Shown: piece after piece, positions 5,776-10,788 of the stretch
How the letters are laid out: each line of letters starts with the position of its first letter
Numbering within the stretch: the stretch's first letter is position 1
Assembly: GCA_944391355.1 (NCBI GenBank)
Contig: CALXTG010000177.1
Span: 1 to 10,788, forward strand
Direction of reading: 5' to 3'
DNA: 10,788 nucleotides
Origin: an uncultured Alphaproteobacteria bacterium
GTDB lineage: Bacteria; Pseudomonadota; Alphaproteobacteria; RF32; CAG-239
Position numbers and translations under genes: made by a program
The notes under the pieces: generated by a model
The model's database searches: none
Seen by the model: the letters and a program-made list of their open reading frames with translations, nothing else
Told to the model about the DNA's origin: nothing

Positions 5776-6132
5776 ATGGAAGCATTAAGCAGCGCCATAT
5801 TCCCGGGTTTAGATAAAACGGGTCTGAATATTGAAAGCCAGAAAGCCGGACTGGCCCGGGTCAAAGATTCGCGCGACGAACAGGAAATCAAAGAAACGGC
5901 TCAGAGCTTTGAAGCGTTTTTTCTGACCAAGATGATGGAGTCAATGTATGAGGGTGTTTCTACCGACGGTATGTTCGGCGGCGGTCATGCCGAAAAAATA
6001 TACCGCTCCCTGCTGCTTGACGAATACGGCAAATCTATGGCCAAGACAGGTACCGTCGGCGTCGCGGATTATGTAATGAAGTCAATTTTAGATATGCAAG
6101 AAATGGCAAGTAAAGGATTTATTCAGGGATAA
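5776..6132 (+). CDS. Flagellar rod-binding protein (FlgJ N-terminal domain only; CheL-like)
   Basis: The 118-residue protein consists of the rod-binding domain found at the N-terminus of enterobacterial FlgJ: F-E-A-F-F-L-T-K-M-M (45-54), then M-F-G-G-G-H-A-E (67-74) and Y-R-S-L-L-L-D-E-Y-G (77-85), ending with G-V-A-D-Y-V. The C-terminal peptidoglycan hydrolase domain of FlgJ is absent, as in many alphaproteobacteria, where the short form is called CheL or FlgJ-like. It is expected to act on the periplasmic rod during assembly and to recruit a separate hydrolase. There is no signal peptide, consistent with export by the flagellar secretion system. Only one base separates it from flgI, and its GAGG (5763-5766) lies inside the flgI end, so translation is probably coupled. 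Confidence 0.9.
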   Translation: MEALSSAIFPGLDKTGLNIESQKAGLARVKDSRDEQEIKETAQSFEAFFLTKMMESMYEGVSTDGMFGGGHAEKIYRSLLLDEYGKSMAKTGTVGVADYVMKSILDMQEMASKGFIQG

Positions 6133-6144
6133 GAGGACAGAACC

Positions 6145-6600
6145 ATGGAAAACACAGCAGAAAATAAACTCATGAAAGAGAAAATCGATTATTTCAAAGA
6201 AGTGGTCCAAAGCTTCTCGGAATTGTTGGTGCTTGAAAACGAAGCTCTGAATAAGTTTGATTTTATTGCGGTTGCGGAGCTTTATGAACAGAAGGCCAAA
6301 ACCGTCAGCGTTTACCGCGGACTGATTGCCTATTTTATCAAGAACCAAAATGAACTTAATCAGGCAGACGCGGCTGACCGCGAGACACTTAAGGAGTTGT
6401 CGCTCAAGCTTGACGCTCTGCTTAAGGAAAACGACATATTATTAAAAACCAGGATGGAGACCAGTAAAACGGTTATGGATTCAATCGTGAATATCGCCAA
6501 AGTTACCAATAACGCCAATGCGACGTCTTACGGCGCAAGAGGCAAATATTCGCCTTTGGACAATAACAGCAACGCACTGGCCGTCAACAGAACTTTATAG
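6145..6600 (+). CDS. FlgN-like flagellar export chaperone
   Basis: This 151-residue protein is almost wholly helical, with a long coiled-coil-like region over residues 10-120 (for example F-S-E-L-L-V-L-E-N-E-A-L, 24-35). Its tail has Y-G-A-R-G-K-Y-S (129-136) and ends A-V-N-R-T-L. This is the shape of FlgN, the cytosolic chaperone that binds the C-terminal helices of FlgK and FlgL and brings them to the export gate. Position immediately before flgK and flgL strongly supports the role, because sequence alone is weakly conserved in this family. AGAGGA (6132-6137) is seven bases from the start. It is not FliT- or FliS-like in context. I leave the symbol empty because the identity rests partly on position. 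Confidence 0.75.
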   Translation: MENTAENKLMKEKIDYFKEVVQSFSELLVLENEALNKFDFIAVAELYEQKAKTVSVYRGLIAYFIKNQNELNQADAADRETLKELSLKLDALLKENDILLKTRMETSKTVMDSIVNIAKVTNNANATSYGARGKYSPLDNNSNALAVNRTL

Positions 6601-6611
6601 GAGTAAAGGTC

Positions 6612-8804
6612 ATGGCTTTAATTTCGGGATTGGGAACCGCGCTCAGCGGTATGAAGGTAGCCCAGACACAGTTAGATATCATCGGACGCAATATTGCCAA
6701 CGTTGATACCGTCGGCTATACCCGCAAACAGGCGCAGCAGAAATCGGTGGTGCTGGCCGGTTCCAGCATGGGCGTAACCATCGGAGACGTTACCCGCAGC
6801 GTCAATCAGGGGCTGCTGAAAAGCTTTTTGAGTTCAAACAGCCTGACCGGGCAGCTCAACGCGCAGAACGAATACCTGAGCAAAACCGAGATTTTGCTGG
6901 GAACACCGGAAGGCGATAATTCCATTTCGGCCAATGTCGCCAATCTGCAGGCGGCTTTCAACAGTTTTGCCTCCGACGTGACATCGGCTTCGGGACGTTA
7001 TAATCTGCTTAATCAGGCGCAGACGGTTACTTCGCGCTTAAATTCCATTTCTCAGGAGATTCAGAAACTGCGCGGCGATGCCGACCTTAATATCACCAGC
7101 TCGGTGGCGGAAATCAACGATCTTCTGGATGAGATTCATGAACTGAACGAAAATATCGTCAAATATAAGGTTTTAAAATATGACGGGGTTGCCGACCTTG
7201 AAGATAAGCGCGATACGGCGCTGCGCAATCTCAGCGAAAAAATCGACATCTCTTATTTTACCCGCGATACCGGTGAAATTGTTATTCAGACGACCGGCGG
7301 CATCACCCTGCTCGACCGCGATCCGCACAAGCTGACTCACAGCGCCGTTACTCAGACCAGCGCGACATCGACTTATGCAGGCGGCGCAATCGGCGGCATT
7401 ATGGTCGACGGCGTAGACATTACCAATCAGCTGCGTCAGGGCGAGCTTAAAGGCTTAGTCGAGATTCGCGATGTCACGCTGCCGTCGTTGCAGTCACAGC
7501 TTGATGAACTGGCCGGCGTGCTGAAAGATTCCATTAACCAGATACATAACCAGGGAACGGCTTATCCGCAGACGCCGTCAGAAATGACCGGAACGCGCGA
7601 TATTATCAATCCCGATAACCAGAATATCAGAATTTCCAACGGCGACGTCCGCTTTACGATTTTTGACCAGAACGGCAAACAGGTTTCGACAACCACACTG
7701 CTCGGCGATCTGCATTTTCCGGATGCCGGCGCCAGCATTACTGATATGACGACGACAATCAATAACTGGCTGCGTGATCCGAACGGCGCCAACCTGCCGC
7801 AGGCAGAGTGCAAAATCGACCAGGACGGCCACTTATATATCGAAACCGGTGACAGCTCTTATACCATTTCAATTATGGATGAAGCCAGTTCCACTCCCGG
7901 CGGCGAGCAGAAAGATGTTACAATCGAATATGATGTCAACGGGGACGGTAATTATGACCGGACTTTCTCGGGATTTTCAAATTTCTTCGGCATGAATGAC
8001 TTTTTTGTCAGCAACCGCAATGAAAATATCTATGATTCAAAGGTTATCAGCAAAAATGTCAATCTCGGCCTCAGAGATATCGTAACCATCGGTTTTTCCA
8101 GCAGCAACAGCGATACGCCGCTGGGATCAATCAATATTTATCCCAACGACAGCGTTCAGGATATTGTTAACAAAATCAACAATGATCCGAACCTTAATCA
8201 GCAGCTGCGCGCTTCTCTGGTTCCCAACGGCAGCGGTTATGTTCTTCGGATTGAAGACACAACCGGCTCTCAGTTGGAAATCTATGAGAACGTTGCTCCG
8301 GGCGGAACTTCTTCGGGAGTTCTGGAAAAATTGGGTATGGCTCCTTCAAATGCCGGTATGGCCGCAACCATCGGCGTCAGAGAAGAGTTACAGGCTCAAC
8401 CGAATCTTATCTGCGGCGGATCACCGGAATTTAATGCCGCGTCCGGCGAATATCAGCTGAATCCGGCCATGAACAATATTGCCAATGCAATGGGAAAAGT
8501 ATTTGACCAGACCTTGAACTTTAATCAGTCAGGCACCATCTCGGAAACACAGACTACTCTGGCCAACTATGCGGCAACATTCGTCGGCAACATTGCCTCT
8601 CAGACCAGCAATGCCGAATCGACATTGGCTTATCAGCAGCAGCTGACAAACTCAATTTCATTAAAAGAAGCGCAGGTCAGCGGCGTGGATATGGATGAGG
8701 AGCTGGCTCAGATGATTGTCTTCCAGCAGACTTATGCCGCCTGTGCCCAGGCTTTTACAGCATCCAAAGAAATCTTGGACCTGCTTTTGAATATGGTTAA
8801 CTAG
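6612..8804 (+). CDS. flgK: Flagellar hook-associated protein 1 (FlgK)
   Basis: FlgK forms the first layer of the hook-filament junction. The N-terminal D0 helix is typical: L-G-T-A-L-S-G-M-K-V (7-16) followed by I-G-R-N-I-A-N-V-D-T-V-G-Y-T-R (24-38). The C-terminus, with G-V-D-M-D-E-E-L (691-698), I-V-F-Q-Q-T-Y (702-708) and I-L-D-L-L-L-N, is equally characteristic. At 730 residues it is about 180 longer than the E. coli protein (547). The extra length lies in the exposed middle, about 320-600: a D-V-N-G-D-G-N-Y-D loop (441-449), F-S-G-F-S-N-F-F-G (452-460) and a hook-IN-like unit around 505-560. There is no signal peptide; export is by the flagellar type III system. AGGAG (6599-6603) overlaps the preceding stop and is eight bases from the start. 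Confidence 0.96.
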   Translation: MALISGLGTALSGMKVAQTQLDIIGRNIANVDTVGYTRKQAQQKSVVLAGSSMGVTIGDVTRSVNQGLLKSFLSSNSLTGQLNAQNEYLSKTEILLGTPEGDNSISANVANLQAAFNSFASDVTSASGRYNLLNQAQTVTSRLNSISQEIQKLRGDADLNITSSVAEINDLLDEIHELNENIVKYKVLKYDGVADLEDKRDTALRNLSEKIDISYFTRDTGEIVIQTTGGITLLDRDPHKLTHSAVTQTSATSTYAGGAIGGIMVDGVDITNQLRQGELKGLVEIRDVTLPSLQSQLDELAGVLKDSINQIHNQGTAYPQTPSEMTGTRDIINPDNQNIRISNGDVRFTIFDQNGKQVSTTTLLGDLHFPDAGASITDMTTTINNWLRDPNGANLPQAECKIDQDGHLYIETGDSSYTISIMDEASSTPGGEQKDVTIEYDVNGDGNYDRTFSGFSNFFGMNDFFVSNRNENIYDSKVISKNVNLGLRDIVTIGFSSSNSDTPLGSINIYPNDSVQDIVNKINNDPNLNQQLRASLVPNGSGYVLRIEDTTGSQLEIYENVAPGGTSSGVLEKLGMAPSNAGMAATIGVREELQAQPNLICGGSPEFNAASGEYQLNPAMNNIANAMGKVFDQTLNFNQSGTISETQTTLANYAATFVGNIASQTSNAESTLAYQQQLTNSISLKEAQVSGVDMDEELAQMIVFQQTYAACAQAFTASKEILDLLLNMVN

Positions 8805-8815
8805 GAGGATTTAAC

Positions 8816-10762
8816 ATGGTAAGAGTTCCTACTTATGCAACTTATATGAATCTGATGAACGGCACCCTGGCAAACAAGGCGCAGTTTGATTTGTATAACT
8901 ATCAATCAATTACCGGCCTGAAATCTCCTACTTATTCCGGCTACGGAATGAGCGCTAACAGCATTGTCAGTCTTGAGGCTTCTCTGACCGTTACCAAAAA
9001 CTTTATGGAAACCAACGATATTCTCAATATCGAGCTGAAGACCATGAATACGTCAATTGATGCCGTCAGCAAGGCAATTGCCGACTTCAAGAGTTCGCTG
9101 ACCAGTTTCAGCGGCATGGATCTGGATAAGATTACGCCGGATTATACCGGCGGTGAAATCTCGTTCACCAGCAATAATGACGTTTACAACGGCAAGACGC
9201 TGACCATTGACGGCACCCAGTATACTTTCCGCACGGCGGAACCGGCGGGCGGCTGGGGAGCCAATGATATTGACATTTCAGGCCTGACGCCCGGCAGCGA
9301 CACTTACGGAGCCGATGTTATGGCGGCCTTGGAAGCCAAACTTCCCGCCAATGATGAGTTTAAATTTGACGGCAATAAGTTCACTTTTCCGCTGTATACG
9401 GTTGACGGCGCCTCATCGGTTCTGAATGCGGACGGCGTAACTACCGGTGAGCCGCACGAAATGAGCGATGAGCAGGCGCAGGTTCTGCAGCAGCTGCAAA
9501 ATCTGGCCTTTACGACCATGCAGGTTCTGACCGACAGTCTGAACACTTCAGCTAACGGCAAATATCTGTTCGGCGGCGGCGTTTCCATTAATCCGCCGGT
9601 TAATTTCCCGTTCACGACTTTAGAGCAGTTCCAGCAATATTATGACGGTGTCAATGTCAAATATCCGGGAAATTCCAGCGCCAATTTGTCAACGCGCGAA
9701 GTTGACGGCAGCCAGACCGGCGACATCACGCTGGAACTTGATGCCGACGGCGGAAACAAAGCTACAATTACGGCTGCCAATGCCGGCGCTTTTCTGACCC
9801 CGGTTATTAAGGGCGGAGAAAAAACGACCGGAGACTTGAGTTTCAATGCCGCGGATAATACGATTAAGGCAACGGAATATGGCGCCTTTAATACTCTGAG
9901 CGCCGGAGATACATTGGTTATCGGCGGCAACGATGCCGGAGCCAATGCCAAATCTTATATCATCAAATCGGTTTCCGCAGACGGTAAGACGGTAACGGTT
10001 GAAGAATCAACGCCGATTGCCGCCGACATGACGATTGCCGACGGCGGCGACGCGCAGTTCAGCACATCTTTCCCGGTCGGCTCGGTAATTAATCTGGACG
10101 GTTTCGGCAACAATGTTGCGCCGCAGGCTCAGGTTACCGGCGTCAGCCCCGACGGCACCGAACTTTATATCACGGTTGATCCCAATCGTTTTCCGGCCAA
10201 CGGGGCGGCGGTGACTGTGCCCGGTTCGGGAAAATGGAGCATCAGCAGCGAATCTTATTATCAGGGCGGCCAGCTGGCTTCCGAAAAACGTATCTCGGAG
10301 AATCAGTCTGTTACCATGGACATCACGGCCGGCGACCCTGCTTTTGAACAGCTATTCCGGGCTTTGGGTGAAATTGCCCAAGGGAATCTGGTTAATCTGC
10401 AGAATCCGGCGGACATGACCGGCAGCGAGAAAATCGATGCTCAGTCAGCTTTGGACAGGGTTGAAGAAGCGCTGACTCTGATTAAAAACGGAACCTTTAA
10501 CGGAGCAGCGGTTACCAATTCCAAAAATCCGGATCTGTATACCGTTCAAGCCAAACTTAATGCCAATACGGTGGTTTTGAAAAATACGCTGGATAATCAG
10601 ACTTTGGTCAAAACCAATCTGGAATCAAATGTTTCTTCGCTGAAAAACGTTGACAAAACCGAAGCGGCGGTTAAGGCGCTGCTGGCGCAGGCGAATCTTT
10701 CGGCTTCTTATTCGGTTTTGCAGGTAGCCATGGGAACATCCCTGCTTAATTATCTGAAATAG
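8816..10762 (+). CDS. flgL: Flagellar hook-associated protein 3 (FlgL), large form
   Basis: FlgL is the second junction layer, joining FlgK to flagellin. Family traits are the N-terminal helical region with Y-Q-S-I-T-G-L-K (29-36), the conserved G-K-Y-L-F-G-G-G (248-255), Y-Y-Q-G-G (481-485), G-D-P-A-F-E-Q-L-F-R-A-L (506-517) and the flagellin-like C-terminus S-L-L-N-Y-L (642-647). At 648 residues it is about twice the E. coli length (317). The excess is in two beta-rich, Gly/Asp/Thr-rich blocks, about 110-215 and 255-475. A strong AGGAGGAT (8803-8810) overlaps the flgK stop and starts the gene after five bases. It ends the operon as seen; the remaining 26 bases show no complete terminator. 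A flagellin paralogue is less likely, given the position after flgK and the Y-Y-Q-G-G block. Confidence 0.93.
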   Translation: MVRVPTYATYMNLMNGTLANKAQFDLYNYQSITGLKSPTYSGYGMSANSIVSLEASLTVTKNFMETNDILNIELKTMNTSIDAVSKAIADFKSSLTSFSGMDLDKITPDYTGGEISFTSNNDVYNGKTLTIDGTQYTFRTAEPAGGWGANDIDISGLTPGSDTYGADVMAALEAKLPANDEFKFDGNKFTFPLYTVDGASSVLNADGVTTGEPHEMSDEQAQVLQQLQNLAFTTMQVLTDSLNTSANGKYLFGGGVSINPPVNFPFTTLEQFQQYYDGVNVKYPGNSSANLSTREVDGSQTGDITLELDADGGNKATITAANAGAFLTPVIKGGEKTTGDLSFNAADNTIKATEYGAFNTLSAGDTLVIGGNDAGANAKSYIIKSVSADGKTVTVEESTPIAADMTIADGGDAQFSTSFPVGSVINLDGFGNNVAPQAQVTGVSPDGTELYITVDPNRFPANGAAVTVPGSGKWSISSESYYQGGQLASEKRISENQSVTMDITAGDPAFEQLFRALGEIAQGNLVNLQNPADMTGSEKIDAQSALDRVEEALTLIKNGTFNGAAVTNSKNPDLYTVQAKLNANTVVLKNTLDNQTLVKTNLESNVSSLKNVDKTEAAVKALLAQANLSASYSVLQVAMGTSLLNYLK

Positions 10763-10788
10763 CTTCAGCTTAACGGAACAGCCCTGAC

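Noticed and set aside
10763..10788. Possible terminator after flgL
   Set aside because: Only 26 bases remain and no complete stem with a T-run is present.

Overview
The window looks like a chromosomal segment of a flagellated Gram-negative bacterium. A P-ring gene (flgI) implies an outer membrane and a peptidoglycan layer. Three things fit an alphaproteobacterium best: a rod-binding protein without a muramidase domain, a FlgN-like protein ending in an NRTL-type tail, and large FlgK and FlgL proteins. This taxonomic call is inference from gene content and protein style, not from a marker gene.

Layout. Positions 1-840 hold a zeta-toxin-like P-loop kinase gene (84-767), ending in a GC-rich hairpin with a T-run. 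A possible tail of an upstream reading frame lies at the left edge. A candidate housekeeping promoter at 782-809 then precedes a 644-residue protein I do not recognise (844-2778). Converging on it from the minus strand are a GNAT-family acetyltransferase (2941-3588) and a 61-residue protein (2775-2960) whose start lies inside the end of the acetyltransferase gene. The acetyltransferase is divergent from a LysR-family regulator (3694-4578), with a 105-base, very AT-rich region between them.

Positions 4585-10762 are one compact flagellar operon: flgI (P-ring), a rod-binding protein, a FlgN-like chaperone, flgK and flgL (the two hook-filament junction proteins). Gaps are only 1, 12, 11 and 11 bases. 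The operon is preceded by a full consensus sigma-54 (RpoN) promoter at 4585-4601, with GG and GC separated by exactly 10 bases. The products belong together late in basal body and hook assembly: FlgI forms the outer bushing, the rod-binding protein acts during rod and P-ring assembly, FlgN keeps FlgK and FlgL soluble for export, and FlgK and FlgL cap the hook before filament growth.

The left half is the less described part. The 644-residue orphan and the zeta-like kinase without a visible antitoxin are the best candidates for undescribed biology, but nothing in the sequence proves they act together. I see no tRNA, rRNA, CRISPR array, insertion sequence or integrase. No gene-free stretch longer than 300 bases exists.
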